Of a DNA stretch of 64,000 nt, positions 1-9,600 are shown piece by piece. The stretch is taken from contig NZ_JBHMIM010000031.1 in the NCBI RefSeq assembly GCF_048060115.1, positions 1 to 64,000 on the forward strand, read 5' to 3'. Source of the DNA: Micromonospora_E sp048060115 (GTDB lineage: Bacteria > Actinomycetota > Actinomycetes > Mycobacteriales > Micromonosporaceae). Below the pieces are notes generated by a model. The model made no database searches. It was not told the origin of the DNA and saw only the letters and a list, made by a program, of their open reading frames with translations. Position 1 is the stretch's first letter, and the number at the start of each line of letters is the position of its first letter. Position numbers and translations under genes: made by a program.

Positions 1-25
1 CCGCAACTCGCCTCGTGTCCGGTTC

Positions 26-196
26 TCAACACGGACAGAACCTCTCAAGCCGGAACAACGCCGGGGCCGTGGCACAATCCGGACACCGCAACGTCGCCCC
101 ACACCTCGGACACCACCGCTGCTTCAACCGGAACGTGAAGAAGCCGACGCACAACCCACCCAGCGCCGCCAACACGACTCCTACCAAGGTCAACAT
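26..196 (-). CDS. Small membrane protein with two CxxC pairs (56 aa)
   Basis: Function unknown. The ATG at 196 is preceded by a strong ribosome binding site (GGGAGG, spacing 4), which is why I prefer it to longer in-frame readings. The protein starts with one hydrophobic helix (about residues 2-21, LVGVVLAALGGLCVGFF). It continues into a short cytosolic or external tail containing CPRC and CPDC, a plausible zinc-ribbon-like metal site, and ends in FCPC. It is divergent from the XRE regulator at 264, with 67 bp between them that must hold both promoters. The family is unrecognised, but the start signal and composition argue for a real gene. Confidence 0.6.
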   Translation of the reverse strand: MLTLVGVVLAALGGLCVGFFTFRLKQRWCPRCGATLRCPDCATAPALFRLERFCPC

Positions 197-263
197 TCGT
201 CCCTCCCCAATTCGAATCGAGAACCTGATTCCACCCTGGACGGGAGAGGTAAACCGGCGGAAG

Positions 264-1094
264 ATGTCGGGTGGGCACTCACCAACCACTAACTCTGGGA
301 GCGTCAAGTTGCCTGACACGAACGAGTTTCGACACGCGCTTCGCCGACAACGCATGGCTCAAGGCATGTCACAAGACGCTCTCGGAGCCAAGATCCCTAT
401 TAGCGGATCACAGATCGGAAACTACGAGTCCGGCAAGTCGATCCCGCCGCTCGACATCGCCGATGGTCTTGACAAGGTTCTGGGCACCGGACGGGAGATG
501 CGGGAGCTCGCCGAGGAGGCGCGCGGGGAGGCTGTCGCCCCTGGGCTGCGTCCTTGGACGGAGAACGAGGAGCGGGCGACCCTCCTGCGGATGCACCAGC
601 CGCTGGTCATCCCCGGATTGCTCCAGACCGAGGAGTACGCCCGAGCGATCATCACCGCAGGTGCGCACACCGAATTGCAGATCGAGGAGATGACCCGCGA
701 GCGGATGGAACGAAAAGCTGCCACGCTCGACCGAGCCGACCCGGTGACGTTGACCGCGATCATCGGCGAGCCCGCCCTACGTTACGGCGACCCATCGATC
801 ATGAAAGACCAGCTTGCGCACCTGGTCGACATCGGCCACCGACCGAACGTCCTCGTGCGGATAATCCCCTTCTCCGTCGGCCTACACGCTGGCCAGGCCG
901 GCGCGTTCATCGTCGCGACCCTGGTCAATGACGACCGCGTCGGCTATCTCGACGACCAACTCGCCGGGCGGATCATCTCCACCGCTCGCGAGGTGGGGAG
1001 GCTGGAGAAGTTGTGGGAGAATGTTAGCGATGTAGCCCTGTCCGGCCGGCAGTCACGAGACCTGATCCAAAGGATGTTCGATGAACACAGTTGA
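264..1094 (+). CDS. XRE-family regulator with DUF5753 (Scr1-like) domain
   Basis: DNA-binding regulator of the large actinobacterial XRE-DUF5753 family, usually paired with a DUF397 protein. An N-terminal helix-turn-helix (about residues 20-75; MSQDALGAKIPISGSQIGNYE, recognition helix within it) is followed by the DUF5753 region with the hallmark PLVIPGLLQTEEYARAI. The start is uncertain: ATG 264 gives 276 aa, and a TTG at 309 with GGAG eight bases upstream is equally possible. Upstream in-frame codons back to position 15 lack a start signal. The 3' end overlaps the DUF397 gene by 14 bases, so the two are probably co-translated. Members are often called toxin-antitoxin-like or developmental regulators; the targets here are unknown. 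Confidence 0.85.
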   Translation: MSGGHSPTTNSGSVKLPDTNEFRHALRRQRMAQGMSQDALGAKIPISGSQIGNYESGKSIPPLDIADGLDKVLGTGREMRELAEEARGEAVAPGLRPWTENEERATLLRMHQPLVIPGLLQTEEYARAIITAGAHTELQIEEMTRERMERKAATLDRADPVTLTAIIGEPALRYGDPSIMKDQLAHLVDIGHRPNVLVRIIPFSVGLHAGQAGAFIVATLVNDDRVGYLDDQLAGRIISTAREVGRLEKLWENVSDVALSGRQSRDLIQRMFDEHS

Positions 1095-1272
1095 CCCGAT
1101 CTGGCGTACGTCCTCCCGTAGCAGCAGCAACGGCGGCGAGTGTGTGGAAGTCGCCGACAACGTCCCTGGTCGCGTGCTCGTTCGCGACAGCAAGGACCGC
1201 GACAGCGGCACCCTGACCTTCGTGCCGGCCGCCTGGCAGTCGTTCATCGCTGAGGTCAGCTCTAAGCACTGA
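1081..1272 (+). CDS. DUF397 domain protein (63 aa)
   Basis: Small partner of the upstream XRE/DUF5753 regulator. It shows the family pattern: an N-terminal WRTSSRSSSNGGECVEV block, then VLVRDSKDRDSGTLTF and a C-terminal W-x-FI segment. It starts inside the 3' end of the regulator gene (14-base overlap), implying translational coupling. In described examples of this family the small protein acts with or against the XRE partner, which is inference for this pair. A second independent XRE/DUF397 pair lies at 29500-30925. Confidence 0.88.
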   Translation: MNTVDPIWRTSSRSSSNGGECVEVADNVPGRVLVRDSKDRDSGTLTFVPAAWQSFIAEVSSKH

Positions 1273-1283
1273 CCTGGCATCCA

Positions 1284-1757
1284 GTGCGGATAGCCATCAC
1301 CGGACATCGAGGGCTCAGCGACGAGGTCAGCGGCCTTGTCGTGCGAGCCCTCGATGCGCAACTCGCGCGCTTGGCCGGCGACCTCGTTGGCGTCACCTGC
1401 CTCGCTGACGGGGCAGATCAGCTCTTCGCCGAGGCGGTGCTCCGGCACGGCGGTCAGCTTGAAGTTGTCGTCCCCGCCCAGCAGTACCGCGACGGCCTGC
1501 CCGAACACGCCCACGCCGCGTACGACAAGTTGATCAGCCAGGCCGCCGCTGTCCACCGCTGCGACTACCGCATCTCCAACTCGGATGCCCACATGGCCGC
1601 AAGCGAGTTGATGGTCGACCAGTCGGATCGGCTCTTCGCCATTTGGGACGGCATGCCCGCCCGAGCTTACGGTGGCACCGCCGACGTCGTCGCCTACGCC
1701 AAGTCTCATGGCGTCCCCGTGACCGTCATCTGGCCTCCTGGCGCCCACCGTGACTGA
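1284..1757 (+). CDS. SLOG-fold (DprA/LOG-like) nucleotide-binding protein, 157 aa
   Basis: A Rossmann-like SLOG superfamily protein. It begins with a beta strand and glycine turn (MRIAITGHRGLS), then CLADGADQLFAEAVL. The end has SDRLFAIWDG and a GGTADVVAYA loop followed by VPVTVIWPPGA, the pattern expected for a ligand-binding SLOG domain. Proteins of this superfamily bind or process nucleotides and nucleotide-derived signals; the ligand here is unknown. GTG start, 11 bases after the DUF397 stop, so it probably sits in the same operon. Its last eight bases overlap the following dehydrogenase gene. Similar proteins are common in actinobacteria, but I cannot name a specific function. Confidence 0.7.
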   Translation: MRIAITGHRGLSDEVSGLVVRALDAQLARLAGDLVGVTCLADGADQLFAEAVLRHGGQLEVVVPAQQYRDGLPEHAHAAYDKLISQAAAVHRCDYRISNSDAHMAASELMVDQSDRLFAIWDGMPARAYGGTADVVAYAKSHGVPVTVIWPPGAHRD

Positions 1758-2523
1758 CCAACCCACCGGTAGCAGTCCTCAGGCCACGCAGGCAGCAGCA
1801 GATGTCGGCGCAGCCTCGGCACTCCAGCGCGTTGCGGTGGTCACCGGAGCAACCGAGGGCTCGGCCGAGCAATCGCCCAGCAGCTCGCCCAGGCCGGCCT
1901 CCACGTCGTGGTCACCGCAAGAAGTGAGGAAGCCGCGGAGCGGACCGCCGCCGAGTTGGCCGGGCTCGGCCTGTCGGTCTCGGGTCACCAGCTCGACATC
2001 ATCGACCCAGCCAGCGTCGCCCGCGCCATGGCAGACGTCGGCTACCAGTACGGCCGGCTCGATGTCCTGGTCAACAACGCCGCCATCGCCATCGACCGAG
2101 GCCAGCCAGGCCGCCAGCGCGGCAGACATGGAGAAGGTCGCCGCAACCCTCAACGCCAACCTCGTAGGCACCTGGCGCTGCTGCACCGCCGTCATCCCCG
2201 AGATGAAGCGAAACGGATACGGCCCTATCGTCAACGTCACCAGCCACATGGGCACCTCAGTCGAGATGGGCACCGGCAGCGTCTCCTACCGAGTCTCCAA
2301 AGCCGGCGTCAACGCGCTCACCCAAATCCTCGCGGCAGAGCTAAACGAGCACAACATCCTCGTTAACACCGCATCGCCGGGGAAGGTCGACACCCGCCTC
2401 ACCTATGGCAAGGCCAACCACACCCCCGACGAAGCAGCCGACACCTTCACCTGGCTGGCGACACTCCCCGACGACGGACCCACCGGCCAGCTCTTCTACA
2501 ACCGCAAACCACTCCTCTGGTAG
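1750..2523 (+). pseudogene. Short-chain dehydrogenase/reductase with two compensating frameshifts
   Basis: A classical SDR oxidoreductase (Rossmann NAD(P)-binding, YxxxK active site). The frame is broken twice. Residues through VVTGAT read from the GTG at 1750. The continuation GLGRAIAQQLAQAG and VTARSEEAAERTAAE is in another frame, from about 1857 to 2105 (including DVLVNNAAIAID). From about 2115 the original frame resumes (DMEKVAATLNANLVG, SYRVSKAGVN with Tyr-x3-Lys). This fits loss of one base near 1853-1857 (ACCGAG, expected ACCCGAG) and gain of one base near 2095-2120. No stop arises, so a full-length product with a scrambled NAD-binding middle could still be made. It is either a damaged gene or assembly error. 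It overlaps the SLOG gene by eight bases and converges on the CBS gene. Confidence 0.75.
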
Positions 2524-2542
2524 TGAAGGAGAATCGTCAGCC

Positions 2543-3559
2543 TCAGCGAGGCGAAATCTTGCGCAACCACTGTGCGAAATTCCGCAATATCGCGACGGCA
2601 TCCTCGTCAAGCGGATCCGGGCTAAAGTGCATGACCTCATTTCGAAGGATGCGGACCTCATGCAACGCCTCTATGAAGGTCCGCCTGTCAAGGTTCCACT
2701 TGAGCTTATCCCAGTTTCCTGGGTTTTCAAGAATGCGCACGTATTCACCAAAGGTAAGATGATCGGCCTTCCTGACGACCCTCTTAGTATCTGTAGAATC
2801 ACGGACGCTCGCCAGCTCATCAGCCGAGAATGTTGCATCCAGAATCCTTCGCAATCTTCTCTCAATCTCACCTATGACAAAGAACGGATTGGCCGTCTGC
2901 GCAAATTCTTTACTAATATCCGCCGTCGTAACGATGCCAATGATTCGCTTATCATGCGCCTGCACGAATACGAAGTTTGCTGATATGATCCTTGGAATCT
3001 GCGCAAGAAGGTCATCTTCCTCGCGAACAATCTCGGGCTGCTGAGTAACAGCAGACAGAGTAAGGTCTCAGTTGCGAATTGCTGCCTGCGCGATGGATTC
3101 CCAGCTGACGGCACCGCGCAGATCTCTCTCGCCAGACAGGACGGCCAGCTGCGAGTAGTCATGCCGAAGCATCAGCGACTGCGCCCGCCTCACGGTATCG
3201 TGGGGCGAAACGGACACGACGCCAGAATTGGCCGAGCTTAGGCTTCCGACCCTAAGGTAGACGTCATCCTCGCCAGATTCTTCCGATACAGGAGAAACTT
3301 CAGCAACTGACAAGTTGATACCCGGACTTTCGACCTCAACAGGCACAATCTCCACATATGAATCGATCCACACATCATCGAATAGCGGATTCGTGGTCAG
3401 GCCGACCCCATTGAGGTCTTCCTGAATCTGCTCAACGATCCAATAACCGCGACGCTTTGCATTCCAGTAGCTCAGCAACCGCCTAACAGATATCCGGAGT
3501 GGTTGCGTGCGCGAATTTTGCTTTGCCTCATCCAGGAATGCCTGCACCTGCGCATTCAA
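2543..3559 (-). pseudogene. CBS-pair protein with C-terminal HEPN-like domain, interrupted by in-frame TGA
   Basis: Read through, this is 338 codons with one in-frame TGA at 3068-3070 (codons AAC TGA GAC). The N-terminal 95 residues are unrecognised (ISVRRLLSYWNAKRRGYWIV). Next comes a CBS pair (VSVSPHDTVRRAQSLMLRHD; after the stop, IIGIVTTADISKEF). The C-terminal helical region ends in RILRNEVMHFS, where Arg306 and His311 form an Rx4H motif typical of HEPN domains, many of which are RNases in defence and toxin systems. The TTG start at 3559 is preceded by GAGAGG. Base composition is much poorer in GC than the neighbours, suggesting recent acquisition. It lies 136 bp downstream of hsdM on the same strand. 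As it stands, only a CBS-half protein (163 aa) or readthrough product is expected. Confidence 0.72.
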
Positions 3560-3695
3560 TCTGCTTCACACCTCTCGGTAATTCGAACACTTGCCGACCC
3601 ACAAATCGGGTTCCGACGTCAATCGTTAGAAGCCGACTACGCCGACGATCAAGATTCCGTCAGCTACAACGATGGAAGCATAAAACGTACGCTCA

Positions 3696-5210
3696 CTACC
3701 CCCGGCCCCTCTGTTCACCGGCTTTGGAATCTGACCGAATGGATAACGCTTCGGCGATGGCGGCGAACTCGCGTAGGGCGGCTTGTAGGTCTTCGACGAT
3801 CTCCTGGGCAATGCCCTCGGGTGGCAGCAGCGCGTCAGCGTCCTCCAGCGAGGCGTCCTTCAGCCAGGTGATATCCAGGTTGACCTTGTCCCGGCTCAGC
3901 AGCTCGTCGTAGTCGTACGCCCGAAACCGCTCGCTCTCCACCCGCTCGGCCCGGTCCTTGCCCGGCAGGTAGCAGTCGACGAACTCCTGCAGATGCTCCC
4001 GGCGCAGCGGATTCTGCTTGAGCGTAAAGTGCTGGTTGGTCCGGAAGTCGTACACCCAGAGCTTGCTGGTCCACGGCTCCTCGCGGGCACGCTTGCGCTC
4101 GAAGAACAGCACGTTGGCCTTGACCCCACCGGCGTAGAAGATGCCGGTCGGCAGCCGCAGCATTGTGTGCAGGTCGTACTGCTTGAGCAGCCGCCGCCGG
4201 ATCGTCTCCCCCGCCCCGCCTTCGAAGAGCACGTTGTCAGGCAGCACAACTGCGGCCCGCCCGTCGATCTCCAGCATCGAGGCGATGTGCTGCACGAAGT
4301 TGAGCTGCTTGTTCGACGTCGTTGCCCAGAAATCGGCGCGCTCGATCTCCCGATCCTCGCGGCTGGCCCGCCCGTCCCCGCTGATCATGCGGATCGACGA
4401 ACTGCGCCCGAACGGCGGGTTGGCCAGCACCAGGCTGACCTTGCCGTCCGGCTCGCGCCCGAGCGAGTCGCGGACGTCGATCAGCGACGGGCCGCTCGGC
4501 GTACCGATGCCGTGCAGCAGCATGTTCATGGCCGCGAGCCGTGCGGTGCCGTCGACCAGCTCGGTGCCGGTGATCCCACCGTTGGCGAGGTGCCGGGCTT
4601 GGTCGCGGGTCAGACTGTCGCCGTGGTGCCGCTGGATGTAGTCGTACGCCGACAGCAGGAACCCGCCGGTGCCGCACGCCGGGTCGGTGATCGTGTCGCC
4701 TGGGGTCGGCTGCACGCAGTCGACGATCGCCTCGATCAGCGCACGCGGCGTGAAGTACTGCCCGGCACCCGACTTGGCATCCTCCGCGCCCTTGGCCAGC
4801 AGCTCCTCGTAGGCGTCGCCCTTCACGTCGACGCCGGCCTGCGACCACTGCTCCTTGTCGATCAGGTCGACGATCAGCTTCTTGAGCTTCGCCGGGTCCT
4901 GGATCTTGTTCTGCGCCTTGCGGAAGATCGTGCCGAGCGTGCCGGACTCCTGCCCGAGCCCGCTCAGGATGTTGCGGTACTGCACTTCCAGCCGGACACC
5001 GTCGCTGTCGAGCAGCGTCTGCCAGCTCAGCTCCGCCGGCACGATCTGCTCCGCCTTGAGCGCACGGTTGGCCCGCTCGTCGGCCATCTTCAGGAACAGC
5101 AGGTACGTCAGCTGCTCCACGTAGTCGATCGTGGAGACCCCGTCGTCGCGCAGTACGTCGCAGTAGTTCCACAGCTTCTGCACCAGCCGGCGCGAATCCA
5201 CGTTGCTCAC
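3696..5210 (-). CDS. hsdM: Type I restriction-modification system, methyltransferase subunit
   Basis: N6-adenine methyltransferase subunit (504 aa) of a type I restriction-modification complex. With HsdS it methylates the recognition site using S-adenosylmethionine, and with HsdR it cleaves unmodified DNA. An N-terminal helical HsdM_N domain (about 1-130) precedes the methylase domain with SAM-binding motif I DPACGTGGFL (about residue 176) and catalytic motif IV NPPFG (about residue 262). The GTG start at 5210 overlaps the hsdS stop in a GTGA sequence, so translation is coupled. It is full length for the family. Operon order is hsdR-hsdS-hsdM, all on the minus strand. Confidence 0.96.
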   Translation of the reverse strand: MSNVDSRRLVQKLWNYCDVLRDDGVSTIDYVEQLTYLLFLKMADERANRALKAEQIVPAELSWQTLLDSDGVRLEVQYRNILSGLGQESGTLGTIFRKAQNKIQDPAKLKKLIVDLIDKEQWSQAGVDVKGDAYEELLAKGAEDAKSGAGQYFTPRALIEAIVDCVQPTPGDTITDPACGTGGFLLSAYDYIQRHHGDSLTRDQARHLANGGITGTELVDGTARLAAMNMLLHGIGTPSGPSLIDVRDSLGREPDGKVSLVLANPPFGRSSSIRMISGDGRASREDREIERADFWATTSNKQLNFVQHIASMLEIDGRAAVVLPDNVLFEGGAGETIRRRLLKQYDLHTMLRLPTGIFYAGGVKANVLFFERKRAREEPWTSKLWVYDFRTNQHFTLKQNPLRREHLQEFVDCYLPGKDRAERVESERFRAYDYDELLSRDKVNLDITWLKDASLEDADALLPPEGIAQEIVEDLQAALREFAAIAEALSIRSDSKAGEQRGRG

Positions 5211-6622
5211 AGCGGCAACTCTCCCTGCTGAAAATCGGTCCCAATCGCCCTGGTCGCGGGCGCTGCCAGCTCCTTGGCCGTACGCCGACCCCGCTGCTTC
5301 GGCACCACCACCCGTTGCGCCCGAATGCGCGCCAGCAGCTCCGACGCCGGCTCATCCGCTGGCTCCTGCTCCACCAACCGCCCCGCAAACGCCTCCGCCA
5401 GCAACGCAGTCCTCAGTACGCGCGCTCTGGCAGCGACCACCCGTAGCTTCTGCTCAAGAGCAGCTCCGACGCTGTCCTGTCTCTCAAATTCCTGCAGAAA
5501 CCTGTCTTGCTGGTCCTGAGGCGGTAAGGGAATCTGCATCGCACGAATCATGCCGAGGTTCAGATTAGGCTGAACGCCACCAGCGGCCAGCTTCCGGTTT
5601 TCGCCATAGCGAGCCCGCAGCACCAGCTTCACCCAAGGCCGTCGCCATTCATACTCAGGACGCATCACGATTGCAGCACATGCCTGATTCGTCGTGGCCG
5701 AAATCCGCAGCTCGGAGCATCGCCCCCGTGTCTTTCCCTCCCCATACATCGCGACGAGAAGCGTGCCAGGTGGCCACAGCTTCACCGAGGTTTCAGACAA
5801 CGCCTTCTCTGTGATGAACTCATCAGCGCTGTCGACGTGGGGCCTGTTAGCGGCCGAACTCGTGACCCAGGGGACCGTTCCACCCTCGTAATAGTCGCGT
5901 CGTGACCTCAGCGGCGTTGCCCCAGTGCCAACATCGGCGATGTCCCCAATCGAGGTAGAAATCCAACTTTCGTCGAGCGCGGCAGACCTTGTCTTAGGCC
6001 CCCCGCCTATCGCATAGTTGGCGAGGACATTGCGCCAACCAGATAGTCTTGCGGCAGCCTTCGCAACACCTGCGGCCGCAGCATCGAGATTCGCCAAGTG
6101 GATCTCCAAATCGGCAACGATGCGGCGCTGCTCGGCGAGCGGCGGGACTGGGATGTCCATGTCCAGTAGTGCCTGTTGAGAGACGTTTCGCATCGACTCC
6201 TGCTGGCCAGTGGATCGATGAGAGATTTGACGTCGGATACTCGGCGAGGAGAGTGCATGCAGCAACCACTTCCGGTCAACTTCATCCGCGACGACCAGTC
6301 GGAGGCTCTTGTCGCTGAGCAGCAGACGTGGCCGACAGGTGCGCACGAGCACCGGCGCTCCCACGTACTCCACGGTGTTTGCTCGGCTGACGAGCAGGTC
6401 TCCTGGCGCGATCTCGTGGCGTGGGTCGATCCCCCGGCCATCTGGCACGGCCTTGTTCTCCGATTCACGGAACTCTCCCCAGGTCATGGCGCTCACCTTG
6501 ATGACGCCCCACTCGTTGTCCCGTGCCGGCCGAGGGTCACAGGTGAACGACTTGCCCGCCTCGATCCGGGTGACGATGTCCCGCAGCTTGGCCCATTCCC
6601 AGCCGGGGGGTAGGTCGCTCAT
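5207..6622 (-). CDS. hsdS: Type I restriction-modification system, specificity subunit
   Basis: DNA-recognition subunit (471 aa). It has two target-recognition domains separated and followed by conserved helical dimer regions. The first half opens with LPPGWEWAKLRDIV and ends at IPVPPLAEQRRIVADLE. The second begins with WISTSIGDIADVGTGATP and ends at IPLPPQDQQDRF. This repeated PPLxEQ-type signature marks a complete two-TRD HsdS, implying a bipartite target. The ATG at 6622 overlaps the hsdR stop (ATGA), and the gene's own stop overlaps the hsdM start, so the three subunits are translationally coupled. A much longer in-frame reading extends upstream into hsdR but is rejected because of this overlap. 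TRDs diverge rapidly, so the recognised sequence cannot be read from the protein. Confidence 0.95.
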   Translation of the reverse strand: MSDLPPGWEWAKLRDIVTRIEAGKSFTCDPRPARDNEWGVIKVSAMTWGEFRESENKAVPDGRGIDPRHEIAPGDLLVSRANTVEYVGAPVLVRTCRPRLLLSDKSLRLVVADEVDRKWLLHALSSPSIRRQISHRSTGQQESMRNVSQQALLDMDIPVPPLAEQRRIVADLEIHLANLDAAAAGVAKAAARLSGWRNVLANYAIGGGPKTRSAALDESWISTSIGDIADVGTGATPLRSRRDYYEGGTVPWVTSSAANRPHVDSADEFITEKALSETSVKLWPPGTLLVAMYGEGKTRGRCSELRISATTNQACAAIVMRPEYEWRRPWVKLVLRARYGENRKLAAGGVQPNLNLGMIRAMQIPLPPQDQQDRFLQEFERQDSVGAALEQKLRVVAARARVLRTALLAEAFAGRLVEQEPADEPASELLARIRAQRVVVPKQRGRRTAKELAAPATRAIGTDFQQGELPL

Positions 6623-9600
6623 GCGGTCAGTTCCTGGTTGAGTTCGGTGATGAGGGGTTCGGCCTGGGCACCGAAGGTCTGGACGTAGCCGTCGATGCCG
6701 CCGCGTTCGGTGAACGGGGCACCGTCCAGGTCGTCGGGGGTGACTGCAACACTCACCGCTATCACGTTCTTGATCCTTTCCAGCCACCAGAGTTGTTCGG
6801 GGGTGAAGGCGGTGCCGGCCTGTTCCTGGCGCAGCAGCCACCCGGTGAAGCGTTCTTCGACGACCGACCGGTAGGGGCGCAACTCCTGGTCGACGCCCAG
6901 CTCGTAGCGGACCAGGGTGATCAGGTCGGTGACGCCTCGGTCGCCGGGAGCTTCGGCGGTGCGGCCGAGCTGCACGTACGCCTCCCACAGCCGGTCCGGG
7001 GTCCACGCCTGCGGGGGCCGCGATATCCGCGCGGCCAGCTCTTTGAGCTGGTCGAAGTCGACCCGGCCTTTGCCGTCGAAGAAGACCTGCAACGCGGTGA
7101 TCTCGTCGCGGTGTTCCTCCAGGTAGGCGTGCCAGCTGTGGACGACCTTCTGGGCGCGTTCGGCGGCCGGCACTCCGGCGGCGGACAGCAGGGTGTCCCG
7201 GTTGACCTCGTCGATGGTGATGTCGTGGGCGCGGCGGATCTCCAGGATGCGTTGCCGCAGCTGCGGTGCGGCGGCGAGCGGCCGGAGGGCTTCGGCGAGC
7301 AGGTCGCGGACAGCGTCGGGGCCGGCGGCGTGGGCGGGGATGAGCGATTCGGGGGCGACGGCGTCGGTGAGTCGGCGGGCGATCGCGGCCAGGGGTTGGC
7401 CGTCGGCGAGGTCGGTCAGTTCGGCGCGTTCGTCGTCGGTGAGTTGGCGGTCGAGTCGGGCCAGCCGGGCGGCCAGGGTCGCGACCTCGTCGGCGTCGGC
7501 GGTGAGGGTGCCGGCCTTGCCGAGCAGTTCCTTCAGCGAGATCTGCGCTTCGGTGCGCCGGTGCAGCGGCACCGCCTCGTCCAGCTCCTGTTCGGTGACG
7601 CCGACCGCGTCGACGATGACGAACCGCTTCTTGACCTGGGCGTCCGGGGTGACGGACTGGAAAGACGCGGGGTCGATGGTGCGGGCGCCCCGGCCTTTCA
7701 TCTGCTCGAAGTAGGTGGCGGTGCGCACCTGCCGCAGGAACAGCAGGCATTCCAGCGGCCGGACGTCGGTGCCGGTGGCGATCATGTCGACGGTGACGGC
7801 GATCCGCAGCTCGGGGCTGTTGCGTAGCGCCTGGATCAGGTCGTCGGGGTTGTCACCGGTGCGCTTCGACGCGTACGTGATCTTGGTGGCGAAGTCGTTG
7901 CTCCGGTCGAAGACCAGCCGGACCATCTTGACGATCTCTTCGGCGTGGTTGTCGTCCCGGGCGAAGATCAACGTCTTGGGGACGGTCGTACGGCCGGGGA
8001 AGATCTCGGTGAACAGCCGGTCCCGGAAGGTTTCCAGCACCAGCTTCAGCTGCCCCTTCGAAATCACCGACCGGCCGACGTCGGAGCCTGCGTAGCTGAA
8101 GTCCTCCTCCAGCTCCTGGTAGCGCTCGGCGCGGGTACGCCGGTCACGCAACGGCACCACCGTCCGGGCCTCGATGGTCGCTCCGGCGTCGGTGATCTCC
8201 GTGCGGATCCGGTAGACGTCGAAGTCGACGTTGACCCCGTCGGCGACGGCCTGCTCGTAGGTGTACTCCGAGACCAGGTTCTGCTGGAAGAAGCCGAGGG
8301 TCTGCTTCACCGGCGTGGCGGTCAGCCCGACCATGAACGCGTCGAAGTACTCCAGCACCGCCCGCCACTTGCCGTAGATCGACCGGTGGCATTCGTCCAC
8401 GATGATCAGATCGAACGCTTCCGGCGGGATGGCCGGGTTGTAGGCGACCTGCGCCGGTTCGTCCAGCTCATAGCTGTCGTACGCCTGGTCGTCGACGTCG
8501 GCGTCCGGCAGCTCCCGGCCGCACAGCGCGCCGTACAGCCGCTGGATCGTGGAGATCACCACCGCCGACGAGTCGAGCATGCCCGACCCGGTCAGCCGGT
8601 CCACGTTGAACAGCTCGGTGAACTTGCGCCCGTCGCCCGGCGTGGCGTAGCCGGCGTACTCGCGCAGTGTCTGCCGGCCCAGGTTGTTGCGGTCGACCAG
8701 GAACAGCACTCGGGTCGCCTTGGCGTGGTGCAGCAGCCGGTAGCTGCTGGTCACCGCCATGAACGTCTTCCCCGCACCGGTCGCCATCTGGATCAGCGAC
8801 CGGGGGCGGTCGGCGGCCAGGGCCCCTTCGAGGCCGCGTACCGCGTCGATCTGGGCCCGCCGCAGCCCCTGCTCCGGCAGTGGCGGCAGCTGCCGCAGCC
8901 GGGCGCGCAGCGTCGGCGCCGCCGGGTCGTCGTCGGCCTCGCGCATCCACCGCGCGAGGGTCTGCGGCCGGTGAAAGGCGAACACCTCCCGGGTACGCGG
9001 CTGCGGGTCGAGCAGGTTGACGAACGCCGTCTCGGTGCCGGTGGCGACGTAGCCGAACGGCAGCGGCGCGTCCCGCCGCCACGCCGACATCCGCTGCGCG
9101 GCGGTCAACCCGTGCAGGTAGCGGTCCAGCTGCGCCTCCACCCCGCGCGGCGCGGTGCCTTCCCGCTTGGCTTCGACCACCCCGACCAGTTTCTGCTGTA
9201 CGTAGAGCAGGTAGTCGGCCCGACCGGTCGCCAGGGTCACCTCCCGTACGGCGACCCCGGCGACGCCGCTGTCCCCCGCGTACAGGTTGATCTGGGTTTC
9301 GTCCTGGACCTGCCAGCCGGCGGCGGTGAGCTGCCGGTCGATCTCGGCCCGGGTCTGCACCTCGTTGAGCGGCTCGGCCGAGGCGCGCCGGGCGCGGCTG
9401 ATGAAGTCCTCGCGCTTGGCCGCCGACACCTTCGCCGGTTTGCGGGCGGCGAACTCCTGACTGGCCGCGGTCATCTGCGGCTCCAGGTCGGCGACCAGCT
9501 CGGCGGCGACGGTCCGGCGGGCCGCCGATTCGGTGACCGCCCGGTCGGCGGCGGCCCGCGCCGCTGCCTGCGCTGCCGCCACCGACGGCTGCCCGTGGAG

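Noticed and set aside
2872..3162. Minus-strand frame spanning the internal stop of the CBS-HEPN gene
   Set aside because: Different frame from the conserved CBS sequence; the true frame continues on both sides of a single TGA.
6623..7750. Upstream in-frame extension of hsdS
   Set aside because: Lies entirely within hsdR, is Arg/Pro-rich, and the ATG at 6622 overlaps the hsdR stop as expected.
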